Positions 17,763 to 27,112 are shown, counted from the first letter of the stretch. The stretch is DNA of 64,000 bases from Streptomyces parvus (GCF_014648875.1 NZ_BMRY01000004.1:62001-126000); one strand, 5' to 3'. A program made the numbers and translations. Notes: generated from the letters alone by a model not told the origin.

Positions 17763-19889
17763 GTGACCGCCGAAACGTCCGTGCCGTCCACCGCGATGCT
17801 GGCCGCAGCAGGAGGCGACCGGGACAGCTCCAACTACACCGCGCGGCACCTCCTCGTCCTCGAAGGGCTGGAAGCGGTCCGCAAGCGCCCCGGCATGTAC
17901 ATCGGGTCCACCGACAGCCGTGGCCTGATGCACTGCCTCTGGGAGATCATCGACAACTCCGTCGACGAAGCCCTCGGCGGCTACTGCGACCAGATCGAGG
18001 TCATCCTCCACGACGACGCCTCCGTCGAGGTCCGGGACAACGGCCGTGGCATCCCGGTCGACGTCGAGCCCAAGACGGGTCTCTCCGGCGTCGAGGTCGT
18101 CATGACCAAGCTGCACGCCGGAGGGAAGTTCGGCGGCGGCTCCTACGCCGCCTCGGGCGGTCTCCACGGCGTCGGCGCCTCCGTGGTCAACGCCCTCTCC
18201 GCCCGTCTGGACGTCGAGGTCGACCGCAGCAGCGCGACCCACTCCATCAGCTTCCGGCGCGGCGTCCCCGGCATGTTCACCGAGCAGGGGCCGGACAGCC
18301 CGTTCGACCCGGCCAACGGCCTGCGCAAGGGCAAGCGCGTCCCCAAGACCCGCACCGGTACCCGGGTGCGGTACTGGGCGGACCGCCAGATCTTCCTCAA
18401 GGACGCCAAGCTCAACCTGGAAACGCTCTACCAGCGGGCCCGCCAGACGGCCTTCCTCGTCCCCGGCCTCACGATCATCGTCCGGGACGAGCGGGGGCTC
18501 GACGGCGAGGGCAAGACGGAGGAGACGTTCCGCTTCGACGGCGGGATCAGCGAGTTCTGCGAGTACCTGGCCCCGGACAAGGCCGTCTGCGACGTGCAGC
18601 GCCTGAGCGGCACGGGCACCTTCAAGGAGACCGTCCCGGTCCTCGACGACCGCGGCCACATGACCGCCACCGAGGTCACCCGCGAGCTCGGCGTCGACAT
18701 CGCCCTGCGCTGGGGCACCGGCTACGACACGACCGTACGGTCGTTCGTGAACATCATCGCCACCCCCAAGGGCGGCACCCACGTCACCGGGTTCGAGCGC
18801 TCGCTGACCAAGACGGTGAACGAGGCCCTGCGCTCCGCCAAGATGCTGCGCGTCGCCGAGGACGACGTCGTCAAGGACGACGCCCTCGAAGGGCTCACCG
18901 CCGTCGTCACCGTGCGGCTCGCCGAGCCGCAGTTCGAGGGGCAGACCAAGGAGGTGCTCGGCACCTCGGCGGCCAACCGGATCGTCGCCAATGTCGTCGC
19001 CAAGGAGCTCAAGTCCTTCCTGACCTCGACGAAGCGGGACGCCAAGGCCCAGGCCCGGGCGGTGCTGGAGAAGGCCGTCGCCGCCGCCCGCACGCGGATC
19101 GCGGCCCGGCAGCACAAGGACGCGCAGCGCCGCAAGACCGCGCTGGAGTCCTCCTCGCTGCCCGCCAAGCTCGCCGACTGCCGCAGCGACGACGTCGACC
19201 GCAGCGAGCTGTTCATCGTCGAGGGGGACTCGGCGCTCGGCACCGCCAAGCTGGCCCGGAACAGCGAGTTCCAGGCGCTGCTGCCGATCCGGGGCAAGAT
19301 CCTCAACGTCCAGAAGTCGTCCGTCTCCGACATGCTGAAGAACGCCGAGTGCGGCGCGATCATCCAGGTCATAGGAGCCGGTTCCGGGCGGACCTTCGAC
19401 ATCGACGCCGCCCGCTACGGCAAGGTCATCATGATGACCGACGCCGATGTCGACGGCTCTCACATCCGCACCCTCCTGCTGACCCTCTTCCAGCGCTACA
19501 TGCGCCCGATGGTCGAGGCGGGACGGGTCTTCGCCGCGGTGCCCCCGCTGCACCGGATCGAGCTGGTCCAGCCCAAGAAGGGCCAGGACAAGTACGTCTA
19601 CACCTACTCCGACAACGAGCTGCGCCAGACCCTCCTGGAGTTCCAGCGCAAGAACATCCGGATCAAGGAGTCGATCCAGCGCTACAAGGGCCTCGGCGAG
19701 ATGGACGCCGACCAGCTGGCCGAGACGACGATGGACCCGCGCCACCGCACACTGCGGCGCATCAACATCGGCGACCTGGAATCCTCCGAGCAGGTCTTCG
19801 ATCTGCTGATGGGCAACGAGGTCGCGCCCCGCAAGGAGTTCATCACCAGCTCCGCGGCCACCCTGGACCGCTCGCGCATCGACGCCTGA
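17763..19889 (+). CDS. parE: DNA topoisomerase IV subunit B (GyrB-like)
   Basis: ParE is the ATPase subunit of topoisomerase IV, which decatenates replicated chromosomes. GTG 17763 follows GAGGAG and yields 708 residues. The GHKL ATPase has IIDNSVDEALGG, DNGRGIPV and GGLHGVGASVVNALS (about residues 60-145). The TOPRIM domain has FIVEGDSALG, PIRGKILNV and the metal-binding MTDADVDGSHI (about 480-565). The C-terminal part contains YKGLGEMDADQL. The absence of a GyrB-type partner beside it and the presence of parC 10 kb away support topoisomerase IV over gyrase. In S. coelicolor this gene beside hrdB is known as parE (older name gyrB2). Confidence 0.93.
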   Translation: MTAETSVPSTAMLAAAGGDRDSSNYTARHLLVLEGLEAVRKRPGMYIGSTDSRGLMHCLWEIIDNSVDEALGGYCDQIEVILHDDASVEVRDNGRGIPVDVEPKTGLSGVEVVMTKLHAGGKFGGGSYAASGGLHGVGASVVNALSARLDVEVDRSSATHSISFRRGVPGMFTEQGPDSPFDPANGLRKGKRVPKTRTGTRVRYWADRQIFLKDAKLNLETLYQRARQTAFLVPGLTIIVRDERGLDGEGKTEETFRFDGGISEFCEYLAPDKAVCDVQRLSGTGTFKETVPVLDDRGHMTATEVTRELGVDIALRWGTGYDTTVRSFVNIIATPKGGTHVTGFERSLTKTVNEALRSAKMLRVAEDDVVKDDALEGLTAVVTVRLAEPQFEGQTKEVLGTSAANRIVANVVAKELKSFLTSTKRDAKAQARAVLEKAVAAARTRIAARQHKDAQRRKTALESSSLPAKLADCRSDDVDRSELFIVEGDSALGTAKLARNSEFQALLPIRGKILNVQKSSVSDMLKNAECGAIIQVIGAGSGRTFDIDAARYGKVIMMTDADVDGSHIRTLLLTLFQRYMRPMVEAGRVFAAVPPLHRIELVQPKKGQDKYVYTYSDNELRQTLLEFQRKNIRIKESIQRYKGLGEMDADQLAETTMDPRHRTLRRINIGDLESSEQVFDLLMGNEVAPRKEFITSSAATLDRSRIDA

Positions 19890-19943
19890 CCCCAAGGTCC
19901 CGCCGCACGGCCCCCGCCCCGGTTCCGCCGGAGCGGGGCCGCT

Positions 19944-19973
19944 GCGTTTCCCCGGGGCTCCCCGGGGAAACGC
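19944..19973 (+). terminator. parE terminator
   Basis: GCGTTTCCCCGGGG (19944-19957) pairs with CCCCGGGGAAACGC (19960-19973), a 14-base stem with a very small loop, 55 bases after the parE stop codon. Confidence 0.7.
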
Positions 19974-20099
19974 GCAGCCGTCCCGGATATCTGTCACCTG
20001 AAGGGGTGAAGTCGGGCGAATGACGCGCCCGGGATCCTCCCGAACCGCCCATCGTTGGCCGTGCGGCCGAAAAGGTCCGCGGATCAGGGGAGTTGTTCG

Positions 20100-20576
20100 G
20101 TGGAGAAGGAAGCAGGGCCTCAGACCGCGGGAGTGCGGCTCGATGACCCGTGGGACGACGTACCGGCCCCCGGCCGGGGCGACCAGGACGGTACGCGAGG
20201 TGCCGCGGCCCTCGACGCGTCCGGGGCGGCGGAGCCGGACCCCCGGCCCAGCGCGGCCGACATCTATCTGGAAGTGCACCGCAGCGACGCCTTCCGCGAG
20301 GTGCGCCGCCGCTACCGCCGCTTCGTGGCCCCCGCCGCAATCGCCTTCCTGCTCTGGTATCTCGCCTACGTGGTCGCCGCGACCACCGCCCCCGCCCTGA
20401 TGGCCCGCCCGGTCGCCGGAGCCGTCAACGTTGCGATGGTGGCGGGGCTCGGCCAGTTCCTCACCACGTTCCTGCTCACCTGGGCGTACGCACGGCACGC
20501 GCGGCTGCGCAGGGACCGGGCGGCGCTCGATCTGCGCTGGGACACCCAGGAGATGACGAGAGGGATCGGACGGTGA
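20100..20576 (+). CDS. DUF485 family membrane protein
   Basis: GTG 20100 follows GGGGAG, giving 158 residues. After an acidic disordered N-terminus (about 1-65) comes the DUF485 domain with FREVRRRYRRFVAPAAIAF and two transmembrane helices (about 80-100 and 115-137). DUF485 proteins are small partners of sodium/solute symporters, as yjcH is of actP in E. coli. The stop codon overlaps the start of the symporter gene by four bases (GTGA), so the two are translationally coupled and likely work as one transport unit. Confidence 0.85.
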   Translation: MEKEAGPQTAGVRLDDPWDDVPAPGRGDQDGTRGAAALDASGAAEPDPRPSAADIYLEVHRSDAFREVRRRYRRFVAPAAIAFLLWYLAYVVAATTAPALMARPVAGAVNVAMVAGLGQFLTTFLLTWAYARHARLRRDRAALDLRWDTQEMTRGIGR

Positions 20577-22165
20577 CAGGAGACCACCAGGCCCTCGCCC
20601 TGCTGCTGTTCAGCGCGTTCATCGCGGTGACGCTCTTCATCACCACCTGGGTCAGCCGCAACCGGCAGGGCTCCGCCGAGGAGTTCTACGCCGGCGGACG
20701 CCTGTTCTCACCCATGGAGAACGGATTCGCCATCGCCGGCGACTACATGTCGGCGGCCTCCTTCCTCGGCATCTCCGGGCTGATCGCCCTCTTCGGCTAC
20801 GACGGCATGCTCTACTCGGTCGGCTTCCTCGTCGCCTGGCTGGTCGTTCTGCTGCTCGTCGCCGAACTCGTCCGCAACTGCGGCCGGTTCACTCTGGCCG
20901 ATGTGGTCGCCGCGCGGATGGCGGAGCGCCCGGTGCGTACCGCCGTCGGCACCTCCTCCGTCACCGTCTCCGTGCTGTATCTGGTCGCCCAGATGGTCGG
21001 CGCGGGCAGCCTGGTGGCTCTGCTGCTCGGCGGGACGAGCGACGCGGCCCGGTCCTGGACCGTCGTCGGGGTCGGCGCGCTCATGGTGATCTACGTGTCC
21101 TTCGGCGGTATGCGCGCCACCACCTGGATCCAGATCGTCAAGGCCGTCCTGCTGATGGCCGGAGCGCTCGCGCTCACCGTGCTCGTCCTGGTCCACTTCC
21201 ACGGGAACATCAACAGCCTGCTCAACACCGCGGCCGAACGCAGCGGCCACGGCAAGGACTTCCTCGCCCCCGGCCTGCGGTACGGCGGGGACTGGACCTC
21301 GCGCTTCGACTTCATCAGCCTGGGTGTGGCCCTGGTCCTCGGCACGGCGGGGCTGCCGCACATCCTGTCGCGCTTCTACACCGTGCCCACCGCCCGCGCC
21401 GCACGCCGGTCCGTCGTCTGGTCCATCGGCCTGATCGGCAGCTTCTACCTGATGACGATCGTGCTCGGATTCGGTGCCGCCGCGCTCGTCGGCTCCGCCG
21501 AGGTCCGTGCGTCGAACGCGGCGGGCAACACCGCGATCCCGCTGCTGGCCCTCGATCTGGGCGGCGGCGAGGGCTCGACCGGTGGAACGATTCTTTTCGC
21601 CGTGGTCGCCGCCATCGCCTTCGCCACCATCCTGGCCGTCGTCGCGGGCATCACGCTCGCCTCGTCCGCCTCGGTCGCCCACGACCTCTACGCCTCGCTC
21701 CGCCGCCCCGGGCGCAAGAAGCGCAGCGAGGTCGCCGTGGCGCGTACCGCCGCCGCCGGGATCGGTGCGGTGGCGATCGGTCTCGGGCTGCTCGCCCAGG
21801 ACCTCAACGTGGCGTTCCTCGTCGGCCTCGCCTTCGCCGTGGCCGCCTCCGCGAACCTCCCGGTCCTGCTCTACTCGCTGTTCTGGCGCAACTTCACCAC
21901 CCGGGGCGCGGTCTGGGCGGTGTACGGCGGGCTGGTCCCGGCGGTCGTCCTGGTGCTGGTCTCACCCGTCGTCTCGGGCAGCCCGACATCCCTGTTCCCC
22001 GGCGTCGACTTCCAGCTCTTCCCCCTGGAGAACCCCGGCCTGGTCTCGATCCCGCTGGGCTTCCTGGCCGGCTGGATCGGTACGGTCATCTCGCCCGAGC
22101 CGCCCGACGAGGCCAAGCACGCCGAGGCCGAGGTGCGGGCGCTGACGGGGGCCGGGGCGGCGTAG
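20573..22165 (+). CDS. Sodium/solute symporter (SSS family, ActP/MctC-like)
   Basis: Starting at GTG 20573, which overlaps the DUF485 stop codon, the 530-residue protein has about 13 hydrophobic segments and classic SSS features. These are EFYAGGRLFSPMENGFAIAGDYMSAASFLGISG near the N-terminus, GGMRATTWIQIVKA and GTAGLPHILSRFYTVPTARAARRS in the middle. These match the acetate/short-chain carboxylate branch (ActP, MctC). Substrate is inferred, not proven; the convergent CitA/CitB-like sensor system is compatible with an organic acid. Confidence 0.88.
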   Translation: MTGDHQALALLLFSAFIAVTLFITTWVSRNRQGSAEEFYAGGRLFSPMENGFAIAGDYMSAASFLGISGLIALFGYDGMLYSVGFLVAWLVVLLLVAELVRNCGRFTLADVVAARMAERPVRTAVGTSSVTVSVLYLVAQMVGAGSLVALLLGGTSDAARSWTVVGVGALMVIYVSFGGMRATTWIQIVKAVLLMAGALALTVLVLVHFHGNINSLLNTAAERSGHGKDFLAPGLRYGGDWTSRFDFISLGVALVLGTAGLPHILSRFYTVPTARAARRSVVWSIGLIGSFYLMTIVLGFGAAALVGSAEVRASNAAGNTAIPLLALDLGGGEGSTGGTILFAVVAAIAFATILAVVAGITLASSASVAHDLYASLRRPGRKKRSEVAVARTAAAGIGAVAIGLGLLAQDLNVAFLVGLAFAVAASANLPVLLYSLFWRNFTTRGAVWAVYGGLVPAVVLVLVSPVVSGSPTSLFPGVDFQLFPLENPGLVSIPLGFLAGWIGTVISPEPPDEAKHAEAEVRALTGAGAA

Positions 22166-22191
22166 AGCCGGGAGAGGCCTCGGGCGGTGTC

Positions 22192-22866
22192 TCAGCCCGC
22201 GGCCCAGGCGTACCGGTGTTCCGGGCGGCCCGTCTCCCCGTACCGCAGGGTCAGCCGCACCTTGCCGGTGCGCTCGAGGAGTTTCAGATAGCGCTGGGCG
22301 GTCTGCCGGCTCATCCCCGCGCTGTCGGCGATCTCCTGCGCGGACAGCGGGCCGTCCGCGCCGCGCAGGGCCCCCCGGACGAGCTCGGCCGTGGTGGGGG
22401 AGTGGCCCTTGGGCAGGGCCGGCTCGCCCGTCGCCCACAGCGCGCCGAAGAGCCGGTCCACCTCCGCCTGCTCGGCCTCCCCGCCCCCGTCGAGTGTCTG
22501 CCGCAGTGCCGCGTACGCCTCCAGCTTCGCGCGCAGACCGGCGTACGTGAACGGCTTCACCAGGTACTGGAGCGCACCGTGCCGCATCGCGTCCTGCACG
22601 GTCGCGACGTCCCGGGCGGCCGTCACCATGACCACGTCGACCTGACGGCCGAGGCGGCGCAGCTCCCGGACGACGGCGAGGCCGTTGCGGTCGGGCAGAT
22701 AGTGGTCCAGCAGGATCAGGTCCACCGGGACCTCCTCGACCCTCGCCAGCGCCTCGGCCGCCGAGTGGGCCTGCGCGGCCACCCGGAAGCCGGGGACCTT
22801 GGCGACGTACGCCGCGTTGATCTGCGCCACCCGGACGTCGTCGTCGACGATGAGGACCTCGATCAC
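22192..22866 (-). CDS. Response regulator, CitB/DctR family
   Basis: The 224-residue protein has a receiver domain (residues 1-120) with acidic pocket VDDD near residue 8 and phospho-acceptor Asp54 in ILLDHYLPD, and the conserved Lys in YLVKPFTYAGLRAKLEAY. The C-terminal part (about 150-220) is a helix-turn-helix (SAQEIADSAGMSRQTAQRYLKLLERTGKV) of the CitB/DcuR/DctR type. It follows the sensor kinase gene with a four-base overlap, so the two form one operon. Likely targets include transport or metabolism of C4-dicarboxylates or citrate. Confidence 0.9.
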   Translation of the reverse strand: MIEVLIVDDDVRVAQINAAYVAKVPGFRVAAQAHSAAEALARVEEVPVDLILLDHYLPDRNGLAVVRELRRLGRQVDVVMVTAARDVATVQDAMRHGALQYLVKPFTYAGLRAKLEAYAALRQTLDGGGEAEQAEVDRLFGALWATGEPALPKGHSPTTAELVRGALRGADGPLSAQEIADSAGMSRQTAQRYLKLLERTGKVRLTLRYGETGRPEHRYAWAAG

Positions 22867-24545
22867 CGCTGCTCTCCCGTCGTCGCCGGACGCGTGGGGT
22901 GCGGCGCACCGGCCGGGGATTCGGCGGCGGGCTCCGCCAGCGCCTCCGGAAGGACGACCGTGAACACCGCGCCGCCGCCGTCCGCCCCGGACACCGTCAC
23001 ACTGCCTCCCTGGCGCTCGGCGAGCCGCCGTACGAGGGCGAGCCCGAGGCCGCGTTTGCCGTGCGCCGGGACGTCCTTGGTGGACCAGCCCTCCGTGAAG
23101 ATCGACGCGTGCTGGTCCTGCGGGACGCCGGGGCCGCTGTCGCGTACTGACAGGACCACCGTACGTCCCTCGGTCCGCAGCCCGATCTCGATCCGGGCCC
23201 CGTCCGATCCGGCCGCCGCGTCCGTGGCGTTGTCGACGAGGTTGCCCACCACCGTCACCAGACCCCGGGGATCGACCACCCGGTCCGGCAGCAGCGTGCC
23301 GGGAGCCAGCCGCAGCGAGACACCGCGCTCGGCGGCGACCGTCGTCTTGCCGACGAGGAGGGCGGCCAGCAGCGGGTCCTGGACCTTCTCCGTGACCTGC
23401 TCGGCCGTCGCCCGGTGCACACCCACCACCTCGGTCACGAACTCCATCGCGTCCTCGTGCATCTCCAGCTCCAGCAGCCCCAGCAGGGTGTGCAGCCGGT
23501 TCGCGTGCTCATGGTCCTGGGCGCGCAGGGCGTCGATCAGCCCCGTGGTGGAGTCGAGCTCGCGGCCCAGGTGCTCCAGCTCGGTGCGGTCGCGCAGGGT
23601 CACCACGGCTCCGCCGTCGTCCGTGGGCATCCGGTTGGCCAGCAGCACCCGGCTGCCCCGTACCGCCAGCAGGTCGTCGCCGACCACCCGCCCCGCCAGC
23701 ACGTCCGTGGTCCTGCCGTCGCCCAGCACCTCCTCCAGCGGGCGGCCCGCCGCCTCCGGGCCCAGCCCCAGCAGCCGCTGCGCCTCGTCGTTCAGCAGCC
23801 GGAGGCGGCCGGCCCCGTCGAGGGCGACGACCCCTTCGCGGATGCCGTGCAACATGGCCTCGCGTTCGGTCAGCAGCGCGGAGATGTCGGAGAACGCCAG
23901 GTCATGGGTCTGCCGCTGCAAGCGCCGGGAGATCAGATACGCGGCGAGCGCTCCGACGGCCAGGGCCCCGCCCGCGTACGCGAGCAGCCCCGGGATCGCC
24001 GCGAGGAGCCGGGCGCGGACACTGTCGTACGCGATACCCACGGACACCGCGCCGATCACCTCGCCGGACGGGCCGAACAACGGCACCTTGCCCCGCGCCG
24101 AGCGGCCGAGGGTGCCGCTGTCGATCTCCATCACCTCACGGCCGCGCAGCGCCTCGCCGGGGTCGGTGGAGACGACGGCGCCGATCCGGTGGGTGTCGGG
24201 ATGCGACCAGCGCACCCCGCGCTGGTTCATGACGACGACGTACTCCGCGCCGGTCGCCCTCCTGACCCGCTCGGCGGCCGACTGGACCGGGCCCCCGTCC
24301 GACGGGTCCGTGCTGCTCAGGTTCGCCACGATGTCCGGGTCGGCGGCGGTGGACTGGGCGATGGCCAGGGCGCGACGCATCGCCTGGTCGTCCAGCTGCT
24401 CGCTGAGCGGGGCCAGGAAGAGGCCGGTGACCAGGATCGTCACACCGGTGATGATGGCCAGCTGCATCAGCAGGACCTGGGAGAAGACCCGCTGGGGCCA
24501 GCCGAACCGGCGCGGACCCCGGCCGGGGGTCGGTGGGGCGTTCAT
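22863..24545 (-). CDS. Sensor histidine kinase, CitA/DcuS family
   Basis: The 560-residue membrane kinase has a first transmembrane helix (about 20-45), an extracytoplasmic PAS-like sensor with YVVVMNQRGVRWSHPDTHRIG, a second helix (about 185-208) and a cytosolic PAS domain (about 220-320). The H-box is the CitA/DcuS type (DHEHANRLHTLLGLLELE), and the ATPase domain has NLVDNATDAAAG and DSGPGVP. It probably senses an extracellular carboxylate and phosphorylates the adjacent response regulator. The gene is the first of the two-gene minus-strand operon, with a divergent LacI-family gene about 230 bases away. Confidence 0.92.
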   Translation of the reverse strand: MNAPPTPGRGPRRFGWPQRVFSQVLLMQLAIITGVTILVTGLFLAPLSEQLDDQAMRRALAIAQSTAADPDIVANLSSTDPSDGGPVQSAAERVRRATGAEYVVVMNQRGVRWSHPDTHRIGAVVSTDPGEALRGREVMEIDSGTLGRSARGKVPLFGPSGEVIGAVSVGIAYDSVRARLLAAIPGLLAYAGGALAVGALAAYLISRRLQRQTHDLAFSDISALLTEREAMLHGIREGVVALDGAGRLRLLNDEAQRLLGLGPEAAGRPLEEVLGDGRTTDVLAGRVVGDDLLAVRGSRVLLANRMPTDDGGAVVTLRDRTELEHLGRELDSTTGLIDALRAQDHEHANRLHTLLGLLELEMHEDAMEFVTEVVGVHRATAEQVTEKVQDPLLAALLVGKTTVAAERGVSLRLAPGTLLPDRVVDPRGLVTVVGNLVDNATDAAAGSDGARIEIGLRTEGRTVVLSVRDSGPGVPQDQHASIFTEGWSTKDVPAHGKRGLGLALVRRLAERQGGSVTVSGADGGGAVFTVVLPEALAEPAAESPAGAPHPTRPATTGEQR

Positions 24546-24735
24546 CGTAGAGACGGTAAGGGCCGGGCGGCCGGGGCGGAAATCCCGTCGCGCGGAGCCC
24601 GGGAATTCGGGCGTCCGGTCCGCGCGGCTCCTGCCTCCCCCTTGCTTACAGCCGCCGCGTCTGTGAGCGTTTCAACGCTGCCTCCCCGAGAGTGACGGCG
24701 CTGCCCTCGTGAGCGTTCCGAGGGAGTTCGCCATC

Positions 24736-24774
24736 AACGCAATCTTCTTGCGTTTTTTGCGCTAATCTTGCGTT
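24736..24774. promoter_or_regulatory. Operator-like inverted repeat before the LacI-family gene
   Basis: AACGCAATCTTCTTGCGTT (24736-24754) is a perfect inverted repeat with seven-base arms. A third copy of the arm, TTGCGTT, lies at 24768-24774, two bases before the ATG at 24776. The unusually AT-rich setting suggests an autoregulatory operator. Confidence 0.5.
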
Positions 24775-24775
24775 C

Positions 24776-25795
24776 ATGACGCGACGACTTGCTCAAGTGG
24801 CCCAGAAGGTGGGAGTCAGCGAGGCGACGGTCAGCCGGGTGCTGAACGGCAAGCCGGGCGTCTCCGACGCCACCCGGCAGGCCGTCCTCTCCGCGCTGGA
24901 CGTCCTCGGCTACGAACGCCCGACCCAGCTGCGCGGCGAACGCGCCCGGCTGGTCGGCCTGGTCCTGCCCGAGCTGCAGAACCCGATCTTCCCGGCCTTC
25001 GCCGAAGTGGTCGGCGGTGCGCTCGCCCAGCAGGGGCTGACCCCGGTGCTCTGCACCCAGACCAAGGGCGGCGTCTCCGAGGCCGACTACGTCGAGCTGC
25101 TCCTCCAGCAGCAGGTCTCCGGTGTGGTCTTCGCGGGCGGCCTCTACCACCAGGCCGACGCCCCGCACGACCACTACAAGGTGCTCGCCGACCGCAAGAT
25201 CCCCGTCGTGCTGATCAACGCGGCCATCGAACACCTCGGCTTCCCCAGCGTCTCCTGCGACGACTCCGTCGCCGTCGAGCAGGCCTGGCGTCATCTCGTC
25301 TCGCTCGGCCACGAGCGCATCGGACTCGTCCTCGGCCCCTCGGACCACGTGCCCTCGCAGCGCAAGCTCGCCGCCGCCCGGGTGCTCGCCGAGGAGACCG
25401 GCACGAGCATCCCCGACGAGTGGGTGGCCCGGGCCATGTTCTCGCTGGAAGGCGGGCAGGCCGCCGCGACGCGGCTGCTGGAGCGGGGCGTCACCGGCAT
25501 CATCTGTGCCAGCGACCCGCTCGCGCTGGGTGCCGTGCGCGCCGTCCGCCGCCGGGGGCTCTCGGTGCCCGGCGACGTGTCCGTCGTCGGCTACGACGAC
25601 TCGGCCTTCATGAACTGCACCGAGCCGCCCCTGACCACCGTCCGCCAGCCCATCGAGGCCATGGGGCGCGCGGCCGTGGAACTGCTCTCGGTGCAGATCG
25701 GCGGGCGGGCCGTGCCCTCGGACGAACTGCTCTTCGAGCCGGAGCTGGTGGTGCGCGGGTCCACCGCCCAGCCGCCGCGCGGGAATTCCCTGTGA
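24776..25795 (+). CDS. LacI family transcriptional regulator
   Basis: The 339-residue protein begins with the LacI-type DNA-binding helix-turn-helix and hinge (RLAQVAQKVGVSEATVSRVLNGKPGVSDATRQAV, residues 3-37). A periplasmic-binding-protein-like effector domain follows, with LVGLVLPELQNPIFPAFAEVVG (about 59-82) and SVVGYDDSAFMNCTEPPLTTVRQP (about 272-296). These are the strong family hallmarks. The effector is likely a sugar or related small molecule but cannot be named. It is convergent with a citrate synthase-like gene only seven bases away and probably regulates itself through the repeat directly upstream. Confidence 0.93.
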   Translation: MTRRLAQVAQKVGVSEATVSRVLNGKPGVSDATRQAVLSALDVLGYERPTQLRGERARLVGLVLPELQNPIFPAFAEVVGGALAQQGLTPVLCTQTKGGVSEADYVELLLQQQVSGVVFAGGLYHQADAPHDHYKVLADRKIPVVLINAAIEHLGFPSVSCDDSVAVEQAWRHLVSLGHERIGLVLGPSDHVPSQRKLAAARVLAEETGTSIPDEWVARAMFSLEGGQAAATRLLERGVTGIICASDPLALGAVRAVRRRGLSVPGDVSVVGYDDSAFMNCTEPPLTTVRQPIEAMGRAAVELLSVQIGGRAVPSDELLFEPELVVRGSTAQPPRGNSL

Positions 25796-25802
25796 TCCGT
25801 AG

Positions 25803-27092
25803 CTAATTTGCGCTGTCCGGCCCTTGGTCCGGACCTGATCCGTCCCGAGGGAAGGGCTGCGGGGGCCGGGGACCGGTGTACTGCCCGTTCGGCCGGATGC
25901 GGAGCGGGCGCTCCCCGTACTCCTCCAGCGCGTGGGCGACCCAGCCCGCCGTACGGGACACCGCGAACACGGTCTCGCCCGCGTCCGCCGCCATCCCCCG
26001 GGAGACCGACAGGACCGCCAGCGCCAGGTCGACGTTGGCGTGCAGCGGAGCGTGCCGCGCCGTCGTGGCCACCACCTCACGGGCCGCCGCCAGTGCCCCG
26101 GCCGCCTGCGGAACCTCCGCCAGCAGCTCGAACAGAACGGTCGCCCGGGGGTCCTCGCCCCGGTAGATCCGGTGGCCCAGCCCGGGCACCCGCCGGCCCG
26201 TCCGCAGATGGTCGGCGACCACCGGGACCGCGCTGCCCCGGTCCACCGCTTCCCGGAGCAGCCGGTGCGCCAGGCCGCTCGCCGCACCGTGCAGCGGCCC
26301 CTCCAGCACGCCGAGACCCGCCGAGATCACGGCGTACGGATGGGCCCGCGCGGAGGCGGCGACCCGGGCGGCCAGGGTGGAGGCCGCCAGGTCGTGGTCG
26401 ATCAGCAGCGCCAGGGCCGCGTCCAGCACGGCGAGGGACGGGGCGTCGGCTGGCTCCGGGGTGAGCCGTGACCACAGCTCCGCCGCCAGCGGCCCCCCTT
26501 CGGCCGCCGGACCGCCCAGCACCGGCAACGCGCCCACCAGCGTCGGGATCAGGCCGCGCGCACTGTTCAGCACCGCCTCCGGCGACAGGTCGAAGCGCAG
26601 CGGATCCGTGGCCGCGGCAGCCGTCACCGCCACCCGCAGCCGGTCCGTCGACCCGCTGTGCGCGGGCAGCGCCTCGACCGCCCTGCGGGCCGCCGCGAGG
26701 GTCCCGGCGGGCGCGGCGAACCGGGCGCCGGGCCGTGGCTCCCCCGTCCACAGCCACTCGGCGACCTCCTCGTAGCCGTAGCGCCGGGCCAGCTCCGTCG
26801 CGTCGACCCCGCGAAAGTAGCAGCGGTCGTCCTCGATGAGCGTGATGCCCGTCCGGAAGGCCAGGTCGCCCCCGGCCGGGGACGGGTCCCGGCGCCCCGA
26901 ACGCCGCGCCAGCGCCCGGACCTCCTCGGCGTCGAACGTGCTGCCCCGCCCCCCGGCCGCCCGCACGCTGCTGAGCTGGCCCCGGCTGACGTAGGCGTAC
27001 ACCGTCTCCGGCTTCACGCCCAGCAGTTCGGCCGCCTGCCGGGTGGTGAGCCGGGGGGCGTCGTGCCGCTCGGGCCCTGGTTGATCCGTCAT
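25803..27092 (-). CDS. Citrate synthase family protein with N-terminal helix-turn-helix
   Basis: ATG 27092 (MTDQPGPERHDAPRL) is preferred to upstream starts as GGTGG precedes it; 429 residues result. Residues 14-63 are an excisionase/MerR-type helix-turn-helix (LTTRQAAELLGVKPETVYAYVSRGQLSSVR). The rest is a citrate synthase fold with the catalytic residues apparently present: His in GPLHG, His in GLGHRIY and Asp in HANVDLALAVL. The two-domain architecture suggests an enzyme that also binds DNA, or a regulator derived from the enzyme. It is divergent from a second citrate synthase gene over a palindrome-rich region. Confidence 0.85.
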   Translation of the reverse strand: MTDQPGPERHDAPRLTTRQAAELLGVKPETVYAYVSRGQLSSVRAAGGRGSTFDAEEVRALARRSGRRDPSPAGGDLAFRTGITLIEDDRCYFRGVDATELARRYGYEEVAEWLWTGEPRPGARFAAPAGTLAAARRAVEALPAHSGSTDRLRVAVTAAAATDPLRFDLSPEAVLNSARGLIPTLVGALPVLGGPAAEGGPLAAELWSRLTPEPADAPSLAVLDAALALLIDHDLAASTLAARVAASARAHPYAVISAGLGVLEGPLHGAASGLAHRLLREAVDRGSAVPVVADHLRTGRRVPGLGHRIYRGEDPRATVLFELLAEVPQAAGALAAAREVVATTARHAPLHANVDLALAVLSVSRGMAADAGETVFAVSRTAGWVAHALEEYGERPLRIRPNGQYTGPRPPQPFPRDGSGPDQGPDSAN

Positions 27093-27112
27093 GGAAACCA
27101 CCGTATCCACTC

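Noticed and set aside
17661..20498. A 945-codon minus-strand frame opposite parE
   Set aside because: It is an antisense shadow caused by high GC; its product has only low-complexity Gly/Val/Leu/Asp runs while the plus strand carries all GyrB-family motifs.
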